Positions 37,194 through 46,144 of a stretch of DNA of 64,000 nucleotides are shown here, piece after piece (within the stretch, counting starts at the first letter, position 1; every line of letters begins with the position of its first letter). The stretch is taken from contig CAWGLZ010000005.1 of NCBI GenBank assembly GCA_963823535.1, positions 124,001 to 188,000 on the forward strand, in the 5' to 3' direction. A program made the translations under genes and the position numbers. This DNA is from RPQJ01 sp963823535. Lineage in GTDB: Bacteria > Pseudomonadota > Gammaproteobacteria > Steroidobacterales > Steroidobacteraceae. The notes beneath the pieces were generated by a model. That model saw nothing but the letters and a program-made list of their open reading frames with translations. It had not been told where the DNA came from and made no database searches.

Positions 37194-39512
37194 TCAGTCG
37201 CCGCTCCAGCGGGTGACGCGCAGTCGTCCGGGATCGAGTCGGCCAGGCGCACCGCTCGAGACCGTGACGCGGCCGCCGGCACCATCGAGGCGTGCATCTG
37301 CGAGCTTGATCCAGCGTGCTCCCCAGAAGCGCTGGTCGAGCACCGTCGTCGTCGTGCCCGAGGCGACGTCGATCGAGTACTCCGCTGCCGGCGTGCCAGA
37401 GTCATCCGAGGTGTACCAGACGGCAATCTCGTGCAGTGACGTCTCTGTCGCGGGCAGGCTCCAGGAATAGGTGCCGTCGCCATTCGCCCGGGGGTCCAGG
37501 CGGTGCGGGGCGGGCAGGTCAGCCGCAAGCCCGAGTTCCGCCACCAGCAGTTCCGTGAAATGCCCCAGCCGCGCCAAGTCCCAGGGCTCGGGTTCGCGTG
37601 CGTCCCAGCCATTGGTGAACGCCGCGACGACCATGCGCCGGCCGTTGGGCAGTTCGGCGAACATGATGTCCTCCAGCGTGTCGAACGCCGTGCCCGCCTT
37701 GTTTTCGTGCAGCGAGCCGGGCGGCAGGCCGCCGCCGAGGCCGCCCTGTGGCGAGAAGGTCGGGCGTCGCAGCAAGCCGCGCATGTAGCCCTGCGCCTGG
37801 GGCTCGACCGCGCCGGAAGCGACGGCCAGCATCAGCTCGGCGGACGCATCCGCCGACATTGCGTTCCGTCCGTGCCGCTGCAGCGCCGCGCGCTCGAGGC
37901 CCGTGGGCTCGTCCCCCGAGTTGCTCGGGTAGGTCTTGGTGATCAGTCGCTGGCCACGGAGCAGGCCCGCGTCGTCGAGGACGTGCTCGACGTAGCGGCG
38001 GCGCGCGATCCATCCGTCCAGGTCGGTTCCCTCCGGTTCGCCGTTCGGCACGCCGCTGATCGCGTCCACCACGAGGCCTGCAGCTACGTTGTCGGACTCG
38101 ACGATCATCGGTCGCACGTGCTCATCCAGGCAGTCCGGTGCGCGACCGCGCTCCGCGCACCAGTGCACCGCCGCGACCAGGAACGCCAGCTTCACGCAGC
38201 TGGCCGGATAGGTGAGTGCCTCCCCCTGCACGGCGCCGCGCAGCCAACGCCCGTCGTCGTCCGCCACGAGTACTGTGACGTGCATGCGATCGAATGGCTG
38301 TCCTGCCAGGAACTCGGCGCGCGCCGCCTGCACGGCGGCCTGCACGCGGGCGTCGTCCTGGACGGGGGTCCTCGCAGGCGCGGCGGCGTTCGCCGCAACT
38401 GCAGGCAGCAGCAGCGCCAGGGCGGCGACTGCGATCAGTGCTGCGGTCGTCGTCCTGAGCCGGCCCTGCATTACGGCGCCCGTGACCCAGAGCACCACGA
38501 GCACGGCCGCCGACGCTGACAGGAGGGCCGCGAACGACAAGGTGTCGGCATACCACAGCAGCGCAGTCGACCCGAGCAGCGTGGCGCTGAAGCTGGTCAC
38601 GGTGAATGCACGGGCGGCACGACCCATGGGCGGGTCGAAACGCCTCACGCGCCGCACGTCGAAGGAGGGCTTGCGCCCTGCGGCGTCGCCCGCGAGCGCA
38701 GGCTGCCAGCCGGGCGGCATGAGCCACACCGCCAGCTTGTCCCGCCAGCGATCGGCGTTCCAGGACTTACGTGCGAGGTCGGTGTACACCTCGATGTTCG
38801 CCCACAGCGGATCCCAGGACTCCAGCGGCGAGCGGGTGCCGTACACGCATTTCTCGTCCTCTTCGACGAAGGTGCCGAACAGCCGGTCCCAGGCCATGAA
38901 GATGCCGCCGTAGTTGCGGTCCAGGTACTTGTCGTTGACGGCGTGGTGCACGCGATGGTTCGACGGCGAAGCGAACCAGCGATCGAACCAGCCGAGCTTG
39001 CCGATCTGTTCCGTGTGGATCCAGTACTGGTAGAGCAGGTCGACGATCGCGGCGAACAGGAACACCTGCGGCGGAAACCCGGCGATCGCCATCGGCAGGT
39101 AGAAGATCCAGCCGAGCAGGGCGCCCGAGCTCGTCTGCCGCAGCGCCGTCGAGAGGTTGTACTCCTGGCTCTGGTGATGGACGACGTGCGCGGCCCAGAA
39201 GACCGCGCTCTCGTGGCCGAGCCGGTGATTCCAGTAATAGCAGAAGTCGTAGGCCACGACCGCCAGCGCCCAGACCCACCACTGGTCCGCGGGCAGCTGC
39301 CAGATCGCGGCCACGGAATACACGGCGGCATAGATACCGACCGCCAGCAGCCGCATGAACAGCCCGAGCACCTGGCTCATGACCCCGAGGCTCAGGCTGT
39401 TCACCGCGTCGTTGAGCCGGTAGTTGCTGTGACCGCGCGCCCGGCCGATCGCGTACTCGAGGGCGATGAGCAGGAAGAACACCGGGGTGGCGAGCGCGAT
39501 TGTCCGACCCAT
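37194..39512 (-). CDS. Sterol desaturase/fatty acid hydroxylase - serine beta-lactamase - golvesin-like fusion
   Basis: 772 aa in one frame. Residues 1-345 form a membrane diiron hydroxylase with His boxes HRLGH (96-100), HVVHH (109-113) and HRVHH (186-190), plus membrane helices and a distal hydrophobic pair. Residues 352-376 read like a signal peptide (AALIAVAALALLLPAVAANA). The next 290 residues are a class A beta-lactamase/transpeptidase fold: S438-C-V-K441 (YPASCVKLAF), SDN at 473-475, and KAG at 605-607 (HENKAGTAF). The last ~100 residues look like a golvesin/CBM-like beta domain. An internal ATG at 38471 could start a separate exported lactamase, but no good ribosome site is seen. It lies 10 bases after glpK on the same strand. 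Confidence 0.8.
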   Translation of the reverse strand: MGRTIALATPVFFLLIALEYAIGRARGHSNYRLNDAVNSLSLGVMSQVLGLFMRLLAVGIYAAVYSVAAIWQLPADQWWVWALAVVAYDFCYYWNHRLGHESAVFWAAHVVHHQSQEYNLSTALRQTSSGALLGWIFYLPMAIAGFPPQVFLFAAIVDLLYQYWIHTEQIGKLGWFDRWFASPSNHRVHHAVNDKYLDRNYGGIFMAWDRLFGTFVEEDEKCVYGTRSPLESWDPLWANIEVYTDLARKSWNADRWRDKLAVWLMPPGWQPALAGDAAGRKPSFDVRRVRRFDPPMGRAARAFTVTSFSATLLGSTALLWYADTLSFAALLSASAAVLVVLWVTGAVMQGRLRTTTAALIAVAALALLLPAVAANAAAPARTPVQDDARVQAAVQAARAEFLAGQPFDRMHVTVLVADDDGRWLRGAVQGEALTYPASCVKLAFLVAAVHWCAERGRAPDCLDEHVRPMIVESDNVAAGLVVDAISGVPNGEPEGTDLDGWIARRRYVEHVLDDAGLLRGQRLITKTYPSNSGDEPTGLERAALQRHGRNAMSADASAELMLAVASGAVEPQAQGYMRGLLRRPTFSPQGGLGGGLPPGSLHENKAGTAFDTLEDIMFAELPNGRRMVVAAFTNGWDAREPEPWDLARLGHFTELLVAELGLAADLPAPHRLDPRANGDGTYSWSLPATETSLHEIAVWYTSDDSGTPAAEYSIDVASGTTTTVLDQRFWGARWIKLADARLDGAGGRVTVSSGAPGRLDPGRLRVTRWSGD

Positions 39513-39522
39513 GCCGTGCGCC

Positions 39523-41016
39523 TCAGTCCTCGACGTGCCAGTCGCGGGAGCGCTCGACCGCGCGTTCCCACTGCCGCAGGCGCGCCGCCGCCAGCTCGCG
39601 ACCCATGCGCGGTTCGAAACGCCGGTCCACCTGCCAGTTGGCCGCGACTTCGTCGAGCGAACTCCAGAATCCCACGGCCAGTCCCGCGAGATAGGCGGCG
39701 CCGAGCGCCGTCGTCTCGGTGACTTTCGGGCGCACGACCGGCACCCCGAGCAGGTCGGCCTGGAACTGCATCATCAGGTCGTTGGCCGTCGCCCCGCCGT
39801 CGACCCGCAGTTCGACCAGTGGCTGGCGGGCGTCGCGCTGCATCGCAAGCAGCACTTCGGCGCTCTGGAATGCGATGGACTCGAGGGCGGCGCGCGCGAT
39901 GTGGGCCTTCGTCGTGCCGCGCGAGAGGCCGACCATCGTACCGCGGGCATACGCGTCCCAGTGCGGGCTGCCGAGCCCCGTGAACGCCGGGACGAGGTAC
40001 ATTCCACCGGTGTCGGGGACCGTGGCGGCCAGCGCCTCGACGTCCGACGACGTCTCGATGAAACCCAGTCCGTCGCGCAGCCACTGCACCACGGCGCCGG
40101 CGACGAACACGGCGCCCTCGAGCGCATAGTGCCGCCCGCCCAGGTCCCAGGCGATCGTGGTGAGCAGCCGGTTCCCGGAGGGCTGCGGCTCACGACCCGT
40201 GTTCATGAGCATGAAGCAGCCGGTGCCGTAGGTGTTCTTGGCCATGCCGGGCTCGAAGCATGCCTGTCCGAACAGTGCGGCCTGCTGGTCGCCCGCGATG
40301 CCCCCGAGCGGGACTTCACGACCACCGAGCCGGGCGAAGGCCTCGCCATGCGCGAGCGAGGAAGGCACCACCCGCGGCAGGAGTCCGGGCGGGATCCGCA
40401 GCAGCTCGAGCGACTGCGGGTCCCACTCGCCGGTCGTCACGTCGAGCAGCAGCGTGCGGCTGGCGTTCGTCGCGTCCGTCAGGTGCTGCGTGCCTCCGGA
40501 CAGCTTCCAGGCGAGCCAGCTGTCGATGGTGCCGAAGGCGAGTTCGCCTCGCTCGGCCCGCCGGCGCAGCGCCGGGTCGCTGTCGAGCAGCCAGGCGAGC
40601 TTGGTGCCCGAGAAATACGGGTCCAGCAGCAGCCCGGTGCGCCGGGTGATCCCGGGCTCGTGGCCCTCGGCCTTGAGGCGTGCGCAGAGATCGGCGGTCC
40701 GGCGGTCCTGCCAGACGATGGCGGGAGCCACCGGGCGCCCGGTCGACCGGTCCCAGAGCACGGTGGTTTCGCGCTGGTTGGTGATGCCGACGGCGGCGAT
40801 GTCCTCGATGCCGGCATGCGCGCGCGCCAGCACCTCGGCGATGGTGGCGGCCTGGGTCGCCCAGATCTCCTCGGCGTCGTGCTCGACCCAGCCGGAGCGC
40901 GGAAAATACTGCGTGAACTCCCGCTGCGCCGTGGCGACGATGCTGCCGGCGTGATCGAACAGGATGGAGCGCGAACTCGTCGTGCCCTGGTCGAGGGCGA
41001 GCACGAATCGTGTCAT
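39523..41016 (-). CDS. glpK: Glycerol kinase
   Basis: 497 aa. The FGGY-kinase N-terminus is FVLALDQGTTSSRSILFDH, followed by QYFPRSGWVEHDAEEIW. The glycerol-site WQDRR (VWQDRRTADLC) and ATP-site segments GTGCFMLMNTG and VDGGATANDLMMQFQAD are present. It phosphorylates glycerol to glycerol-3-phosphate. It is the sixth gene of the suyA-suyB-comC-slcC-glpD-glpK series, with a 30-base gap to glpD, so glycerol use appears tied to sulfolactate use. Confidence 0.97.
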   Translation of the reverse strand: MTRFVLALDQGTTSSRSILFDHAGSIVATAQREFTQYFPRSGWVEHDAEEIWATQAATIAEVLARAHAGIEDIAAVGITNQRETTVLWDRSTGRPVAPAIVWQDRRTADLCARLKAEGHEPGITRRTGLLLDPYFSGTKLAWLLDSDPALRRRAERGELAFGTIDSWLAWKLSGGTQHLTDATNASRTLLLDVTTGEWDPQSLELLRIPPGLLPRVVPSSLAHGEAFARLGGREVPLGGIAGDQQAALFGQACFEPGMAKNTYGTGCFMLMNTGREPQPSGNRLLTTIAWDLGGRHYALEGAVFVAGAVVQWLRDGLGFIETSSDVEALAATVPDTGGMYLVPAFTGLGSPHWDAYARGTMVGLSRGTTKAHIARAALESIAFQSAEVLLAMQRDARQPLVELRVDGGATANDLMMQFQADLLGVPVVRPKVTETTALGAAYLAGLAVGFWSSLDEVAANWQVDRRFEPRMGRELAAARLRQWERAVERSRDWHVED

Positions 41017-41046
41017 GGGACGGCCTCCAGGGGTCCTCCCAGCGTA

Positions 41047-42570
41047 CTACAGCTCCGGCGCCTCCGGCTCGGTCGCTGGATTTCGCCGCAGCCAGTCGTC
41101 GAGTCGCGTCTCCGAGCCCGGCGGGACGTGCAGCGCCAGCTTGCTGCGGCGGTACAGGATGTCCTCGGCCGTGACCGCCCATTCCTCGCGCCGCAGGTAC
41201 TCGATCTCCCGCGCGTGCAGGCCGGGCAGGACCTCGTGGCCGAGGTCCTGCAAGCGCCCGGCACCCCCGAGGATTCGCTCCGCCCGCGTGCCGTAGGCCC
41301 GCGCATATCGCTCCGCAAGCGGTGCCGCGAGCCAGCGGTGGCGTGCCTTGAACGATGCCAGAAAGGCGTCGAAATCCGCGTTCGGCATGTCGCCACCCGG
41401 CAACGCGCGGCTGACCGTCCAGTGCCCGGGCCGGCCGTCGAGGCCGGGCGCCAGTTGATCGACGACGTCCTCCGCCAGCTTCCGGTAGGTCGTGAGCTTG
41501 CCGCCGTAGATCGACAGCAGCGGTGGGCCGCTGCGGTCGAGGTCGAGGACGTAGTCGCGGGTCACGCTCGTGGCGCGGTCGCCCGGGTCGGCCAGCAGCG
41601 GGCGCAGTCCGGCGAACGTCCAGACGACGTCACTTCGCTGCAGGTCGGTGGAGAAATAGCGGTTCGCCATCTCGAGCAGGTAGTCAATTTCGCCCGAGCC
41701 GATTTCGGGCGTCGCGAGGTCGCCGGTGTAGTCCGTCTCGGTGGTGCCGATCAGCGTGTAGTCGCCTTCGTAGGGAATGGCGAAGACGATGCGGCCGTCC
41801 GGCGCCTGGAAGAGGTATGCAAACGGGTGATCGAACAGCTTCGGCACGACGATGTGGCTGCCCTTCACCATGCGCGGGTGGCGGCGGGCCGGCACCGGCG
41901 TCGCGTCGTCGAGGAACCGGTCCACCCACGGGCCGGTCGCATTGACGACCGCGCGGGCCTCGACGACCAGTCGGCGGCCCGCGGCACGCTCGATCGTCGC
42001 CCGCCAGCGATCGCCCCGGCGCTCGAGCTTCGCGCAGCGGGCCCGCGTGAGCACGCGTGCCCCGTGCTCGCGGGCGTCCATGGCGTTCAGGATCACGAGC
42101 CGGGCATCGTCCACCCAGCCATCGGAATAGACGAAGCCCTTCCTGTAGCGCGCCTCGAGGGGTGCACCGGCGGGATGTGTGCGCAGGTCGACGACCTCGG
42201 ACCCGGGCAGTCGGCGCCGTCGGGCGAGGTGGTCATAGAGCACGAGTCCCGCGCGGATCATCCAGGCCGGTCGCAGGTGAGAGTCGTGCGGCAGGACGAA
42301 GCGCAGCGGCCAGGCGACGTGCGGTGCCGAGTCGAGCACGATCTCGCGTTCGTGCAGCGACTTGCGCACCAGGCCGAAGTCGTAGAACTCGAGGTACCGC
42401 AGCCCGCCGTGGACCAGCTTCGTGCTCGCGGAGGAGGTGTGCGCCGCGAGGTCGTGCTGCTCGCAGAGCAGCGTGCGCAGGCCGCGTCCCGCGGCGTCGC
42501 GGGCAATCCCGACGCCGTTGATGCCGCCGCCCACGACCAGCAGGTCGTAATTCCCCGGGGCCTTGCTCAT
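41047..42570 (-). CDS. glpD: Glycerol-3-phosphate dehydrogenase (FAD-dependent)
   Basis: 507 aa. The FAD site is YDLLVVGGGINGVGIARDAAGRG, followed by the GlpD marker STKLVHGGLRYLE. Other blocks are DARLVILNAMDAREHGA and YGGKLTTYRKLAEDV. It oxidises glycerol-3-phosphate to dihydroxyacetone phosphate at the membrane, reducing quinone. Its start codon overlaps the stop of the SlcC-like gene by four bases (ATGA), so it is translationally coupled to a sulfolactate gene rather than sitting in a standard glp operon. Confidence 0.97.
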   Translation of the reverse strand: MSKAPGNYDLLVVGGGINGVGIARDAAGRGLRTLLCEQHDLAAHTSSASTKLVHGGLRYLEFYDFGLVRKSLHEREIVLDSAPHVAWPLRFVLPHDSHLRPAWMIRAGLVLYDHLARRRRLPGSEVVDLRTHPAGAPLEARYRKGFVYSDGWVDDARLVILNAMDAREHGARVLTRARCAKLERRGDRWRATIERAAGRRLVVEARAVVNATGPWVDRFLDDATPVPARRHPRMVKGSHIVVPKLFDHPFAYLFQAPDGRIVFAIPYEGDYTLIGTTETDYTGDLATPEIGSGEIDYLLEMANRYFSTDLQRSDVVWTFAGLRPLLADPGDRATSVTRDYVLDLDRSGPPLLSIYGGKLTTYRKLAEDVVDQLAPGLDGRPGHWTVSRALPGGDMPNADFDAFLASFKARHRWLAAPLAERYARAYGTRAERILGGAGRLQDLGHEVLPGLHAREIEYLRREEWAVTAEDILYRRSKLALHVPPGSETRLDDWLRRNPATEPEAPEL

Positions 42571-43493
42571 GCGTCCAGGTGGCGGGCGACAGCCTGTGCG
42601 GTCACGGCGCTGACGCGCACGTTCGATTCCTCGGTGACACCTGCGATGTGCGGCGTGAGGATCAGGTTCGGGACGCCGGCGAAGCGTGCGCCCGACGTGG
42701 CATCCATGGGCTCGCGCTCGAAGACGTCGAGCGCTGCGCCGCCAAGCCTGCCGGCCTTCAGCGCCTCGCCGAGCGCCGCCTCGTCGACGATGCCCCCGCG
42801 CGCCGCGTTGATCAGGATCGCCGCAGGCTTCATCCGGGCCAGCGCACTCGCGTCGATCATGTTGCGCGTCGAGTCCGTCAGCGGGACGTGCAGGCTCAGC
42901 ACGTCGCTGCCGGCGAGGAGTGCGGGCAGCACCTGTTGCTCGGCACCCGCCCAGCCGGGGTGATCGGCAGGCAGGAGCGGGTCGCAGGCGGCGACGCTCA
43001 TGCCGAGATCACGTGCCAGCCGCGCGGTGACTCGTGCGATCGCGCCGTAGCCTACGAGGCCAAGACGCTTGCCCGCCAGTTCGCGGCCCATCAGGGCAGT
43101 GCGCGGCCATTCGCCGGCGACCACGCGCCCGGTTGCGAACCAGGCGCGGCGCAGGAGCATGAGCGCTGCCGTGATGACGTATTCGGCCACGGAAAGGTCG
43201 TTGGCGCCGGACGCCGGGTAGACGGCGATGCCGCGGGCCTCGCAGGCGGCGACGTCGATGTTGTCGAGACCGACGCCCAGGCGGCCGACGACCTCGAGGC
43301 GGGCGGCGGCCTCGAGCAGGGTTCCGCGGACCTGCGTGCGGTTGCGGACGATGAGTGCCCGAGCGTCGCGCACCGCCGCCTCGAGCCGCTGCGCGTGGTC
43401 CACCAGCGTCGGGTCGTACATCACGTCCCGGCCGGCGAAGGACTCGCTGATCGCGGCTTCGTCCATGAACTCGCTGATCACGATCTCGGGCAT
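42567..43493 (-). CDS. slcC: D-2-hydroxyacid dehydrogenase-family protein, probable (S)-sulfolactate dehydrogenase
   Basis: 308 aa. The NAD site is GLVGYGAIARV, with substrate/catalytic segments VGRLGVGLDNIDV (Arg region), INAARGGIVDEAAL and LTPHIAGVT (catalytic His). This is the SerA-like fold used by SlcC, which oxidises (S)-sulfolactate to sulfopyruvate in Chromohalobacter. The next genes upstream are ComC-like, SuyB and SuyA, the same set as that pathway. Family is certain; the specific substrate is inferred from context. Alternative: another 2-hydroxyacid. Confidence 0.78.
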   Translation of the reverse strand: MPEIVISEFMDEAAISESFAGRDVMYDPTLVDHAQRLEAAVRDARALIVRNRTQVRGTLLEAAARLEVVGRLGVGLDNIDVAACEARGIAVYPASGANDLSVAEYVITAALMLLRRAWFATGRVVAGEWPRTALMGRELAGKRLGLVGYGAIARVTARLARDLGMSVAACDPLLPADHPGWAGAEQQVLPALLAGSDVLSLHVPLTDSTRNMIDASALARMKPAAILINAARGGIVDEAALGEALKAGRLGGAALDVFEREPMDATSGARFAGVPNLILTPHIAGVTEESNVRVSAVTAQAVARHLDA

Positions 43494-43512
43494 CTGCGGA
43501 CTCCAGGAACGG

Positions 43513-44532
43513 TCAGGCCGGGCGACTGATCAACGCGCGGATCTCGTCGTGCAGCGTCGCCGGCACGGCGAGGCCTTCGGCCGCCGCCCGCGCACGGCTT
43601 GCGAGCCGTCGCACGCCCGGCAATCGCGCATCCGGCTCGGCAGACAGCGCCTCGACGAGGGTCATCATGCGCGTATCGTATGCGCCCGCGGACAGTCGTG
43701 CCGCGTCGATCGCGATCAGCACGTGCCCCATGTTCGGTGGGTCGCCCTTGTCGTCGAAGAAGGAACTGGCTTCCCAGCCGTAGGCGCTGCCGGTCACCGC
43801 GGCGGCGAGAATCTCGATCATGAGAGCAAGCGCTCCCCCCTTTGCGCCACCGATCGGCAGCAGCGTGCCGGTCAGCGCCGCCTTGGGGTCGGTCGTCGGA
43901 TTGCCGGCGGCGTCCACGGCCCAGTCCGGCGGGATCGATCGCCCGGCCTTCTCCGCCGCCACGATCTTGCCGCGCGCGGCGACCGAGAGTGCGAGGTCGA
44001 TGACCAGCGGGTCGCTCCCACCGGGCAGGGGTGCGGCAAAGGCGAGCGGATTGGTCCCGAGCATGGCCTTGCGACCGCCCCAGAACGCCATGGCCTTCGG
44101 GGAATTGCCGAGCACCAGCGACACCAGGCCGTGCCGGGCCAGGCGCTCGGCGTGGGCGCCGGCCTGGCCGAAATGGTGCGAACGATGAACGGCCGATACC
44201 GCGATGCCCTGGTCGCGCGCGAGCGGCGCCAGCGCCTCGACGGCTCGCTCGATGGCCGGGTAGGCGAAGCCGAACCCACCGTCCACGCGCAGCGCCGCTC
44301 CCGAAACGCGCTCGACGACGGGTGTCGCATAGCCGTCCACCTTGCGGGCGCGCGACTGCACGGCGTAGGCCGGAACGCGCGAGAGCCCGTGTCCTGGCTG
44401 CCCGTCCGCCTCGGCGGCCACGAGCGCTCGCGCCGTGGACCGGGCGTTCTCAGGACTGGTGCGGCTCGCGATGAGCGCGTCGCGGGCGAGCGCCTCGGCT
44501 TCGTCGAGGCTCAATCGGACCGGTTCCGACAT
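43513..44532 (-). CDS. comC: Ldh/ComC-family dehydrogenase, probable (R)-sulfolactate dehydrogenase
   Basis: 339 aa of the type 2 malate/L-lactate dehydrogenase family (unrelated to classic LDH). Visible blocks are GHGLSRVPAYAVQSRARKVDG, VSAVHRSHHFGQAGAHAERLA (catalytic His region), GTNPLAFAAPLPGG and GGAKGGALALMIEILAAAVTG. ComC reduces sulfopyruvate to (R)-sulfolactate. With SlcC it inverts the stereochemistry of sulfolactate so that SuyAB can cleave it. It starts 6 bases after suyB. Substrate is inferred from neighbours. Confidence 0.78.
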   Translation of the reverse strand: MSEPVRLSLDEAEALARDALIASRTSPENARSTARALVAAEADGQPGHGLSRVPAYAVQSRARKVDGYATPVVERVSGAALRVDGGFGFAYPAIERAVEALAPLARDQGIAVSAVHRSHHFGQAGAHAERLARHGLVSLVLGNSPKAMAFWGGRKAMLGTNPLAFAAPLPGGSDPLVIDLALSVAARGKIVAAEKAGRSIPPDWAVDAAGNPTTDPKAALTGTLLPIGGAKGGALALMIEILAAAVTGSAYGWEASSFFDDKGDPPNMGHVLIAIDAARLSAGAYDTRMMTLVEALSAEPDARLPGVRRLASRARAAAEGLAVPATLHDEIRALISRPA

Positions 44533-44538
44533 TCCCGT

Positions 44539-45711
44539 TCACGCGCTCCGGTACAGCTTGGTCATGACGAATTCCTGGTGGCCGAGTGCCTCGGCGGCCG
44601 TGTAGCGCCCGTTGGCGGTGTGCACGATCATCTCGATGAGCGCGTCGCCGGCCTGGTCGATGGTGATCTCGCGGCGGACGATGCCGGAGACGTCGACATC
44701 CACGTGCTCGGACATCAGCCGGACGGTGCGCGGGTTTCCAGTGACCTTGATCACCGGCATGATCGGGTTGCCGATCACGTTGCCCTGGCCCGTGGGAAAG
44801 ATGTGCAGAACGTAGCCGGCAGCCGCCTGCAGGGTGCAGCATTCGGCCGCAGCGGACGACGTGTCCATGAAGTACAGGCCCGGTCCGCGCGCCGGCGCCT
44901 CGGCGGGTTGCAGCACGTCGATGAAGCTCACCTTCTTGCCGATCTTCTCCAGGTTGCCGAGCGCCTTTTCCTCGATCGTCGTGAGGCCGCCGGCGATGTT
45001 CCCCTTGGTCGGCTGGCTGTCGGAGAGATCCGAGGTCTTGTGGGCCTCGATGACCTCGTCCTGGTACGCCTGCCAGGTCCTCATGAACTTCTCCCGCACT
45101 TCCGGCGTGGCTGCACGGGCCGCCGCGAGGTGCTCGGCACCCGTGAGCTCCGAGGTTTCGCCGAAACAGCCGTAGAGGCCGGCCGGGATCAGCTTGTCGT
45201 ACATGTTGCCCACGGTCGGGCACGAGGCGAGGCCCGTCGTGGTGTCCGACTCCCCGCACTTCGCGGCGATCCAGAGTTCCTCGAGGTCGCACTCGACCCG
45301 CACCTGACCGGACGTGAGGTGCACGAACTCCTTGGCCTTGCGCGAGGCGGCCGCGATGGTCGCGATGTCGCCGTTGCCCTCGATCCAGAAGCCGGCGACC
45401 GGCTTGCCGGTGGCGGCGATGCCGTCGACGATTCTCTGCGTCCAGCCGGGCTCGATGCCGATGACGATGCACGCGGCCACGTTCGGGTTGGCGCCGGTGC
45501 CGATCATCGTGCGGAAGTGCAGTTCGAGGTCCTCGCCGAACTGCAGGCGCCCGTAGGCGTGGGGCAGGGCGATGGTGCCCTTGATGTTGCCCGCCACCGA
45601 CACGCAGGCGGCATTCGAGATGTCGTCCACCGGCAGGATGGCAACGTGGTTGCGAATACCGACCCGGCCGTTCTCGCGGCGGTAGGCCCAGATCTTCTTG
45701 CCTCGGTTCAT
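44539..45711 (-). CDS. suyB: (R)-sulfolactate sulfo-lyase, large subunit (UxaA family)
   Basis: 390 aa of the altronate dehydratase C-terminal (UxaA/GarD) family. Visible blocks are WAYRRENGRVGIRNHVAILP, ALPHAYGRLQFGEDLELHFR, GTGANPNVAACIVIGIEP, KCGESDTTTGLASCPTVGN and FPTGQGNVIGNPIMPVIKV. The protein lacks the N-terminal SAF domain, which is encoded separately by the next gene upstream. That split is the SuyA/SuyB architecture. SuyAB releases sulfite from (R)-sulfolactate to give pyruvate. The clustering with SlcC- and ComC-like genes favours this over altronate or galactarate dehydratase. Confidence 0.82.
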   Translation of the reverse strand: MNRGKKIWAYRRENGRVGIRNHVAILPVDDISNAACVSVAGNIKGTIALPHAYGRLQFGEDLELHFRTMIGTGANPNVAACIVIGIEPGWTQRIVDGIAATGKPVAGFWIEGNGDIATIAAASRKAKEFVHLTSGQVRVECDLEELWIAAKCGESDTTTGLASCPTVGNMYDKLIPAGLYGCFGETSELTGAEHLAAARAATPEVREKFMRTWQAYQDEVIEAHKTSDLSDSQPTKGNIAGGLTTIEEKALGNLEKIGKKVSFIDVLQPAEAPARGPGLYFMDTSSAAAECCTLQAAAGYVLHIFPTGQGNVIGNPIMPVIKVTGNPRTVRLMSEHVDVDVSGIVRREITIDQAGDALIEMIVHTANGRYTAAEALGHQEFVMTKLYRSA

Positions 45712-45723
45712 GACGGGCCTCCG

Positions 45724-46011
45724 TTACCAGCGCTTGGTCTTCAGGTTGTGGACGTGGACGTGTTCGCCCTGGTGCACGTCGGCGACGATGCGGCCGATGT
45801 CCTGGCCGTACTTGATCACGGTGTCCCCGCTCCGGAGGTCCCGGAGGGCAACCTTGTGGCCGATCGGCACGGCCTGTCGGGCGACGAGGCGGAAGTCGGA
45901 GTCGTCGTGCGTCACCACGCAGAGCATCTCGGTGCCGGCTTCGAGCCCTTCGACGACCACGACGCCGACGTTGTCCTTCGGATCGTGCACCAGCAGCTGG
46001 GGAGCGGTCAT
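45724..46011 (-). CDS. suyA: (R)-sulfolactate sulfo-lyase, small subunit (SAF domain)
   Basis: 95 aa, 12 bases upstream of suyB. It is a stand-alone SAF domain: NVGVVVVEGLEAGTEM at the start, AVPIGHKVALRDL in the middle and the C-terminal HVHVHNLKTKRW that is shared with UxaA N-terminal domains. It is the SuyA partner that completes the lyase active site. First gene of the minus-strand operon, reading away from the GntR gene across a 133-base promoter region with a TCTTATATAAGA palindrome. Confidence 0.82.
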   Translation of the reverse strand: MTAPQLLVHDPKDNVGVVVVEGLEAGTEMLCVVTHDDSDFRLVARQAVPIGHKVALRDLRSGDTVIKYGQDIGRIVADVHQGEHVHVHNLKTKRW

Positions 46012-46061
46012 GGGATAGGCCTCCAGGGCGCGGGCGGCCGGGCAGCGGGCCCGGCGGCAAG

Positions 46062-46073
46062 TCTTATATAAGA
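46062..46073. promoter_or_regulatory. Palindromic operator in the divergent suyA-gntR promoter
   Basis: TCTTATATAAGA is a perfect 12-base palindrome 51 bases upstream of the suyA ATG and 72 upstream of gntR. GTCTTATATAAG, sharing 11 of these 12 bases, recurs at 52357-52368 ahead of the TonB receptor gene. A second AT-rich patch (ATACTATACAG) follows at 46074. It is a likely binding site for the adjacent HutC-type GntR protein. Confidence 0.65.
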
Positions 46074-46144
46074 TACTATACAGCAGACAATAGACATGGG
46101 CGCAAGCGCTCGCTTAGGATGGAGCCCCCGAACGGATCGCCACC

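Noticed and set aside
39466..42963. 1165-codon open frame on the plus strand opposite glpK, glpD and slcC
   Set aside because: It is an antisense shadow of GC-rich genes with clear motifs on the minus strand; its translation is Arg/Gly/Ala-rich without domains.
44539..46011. Reading suyAB as altronate or galactarate dehydratase
   Set aside because: The SAF and large domains are separate genes, and the neighbours are SlcC- and ComC-like dehydrogenases; no uronate isomerase or KDG kinase is present. Not fully excluded.
43228..46071. 947-codon open frame opposite comC and suyAB
   Set aside because: Same reason; all recognisable motifs are on the minus strand.
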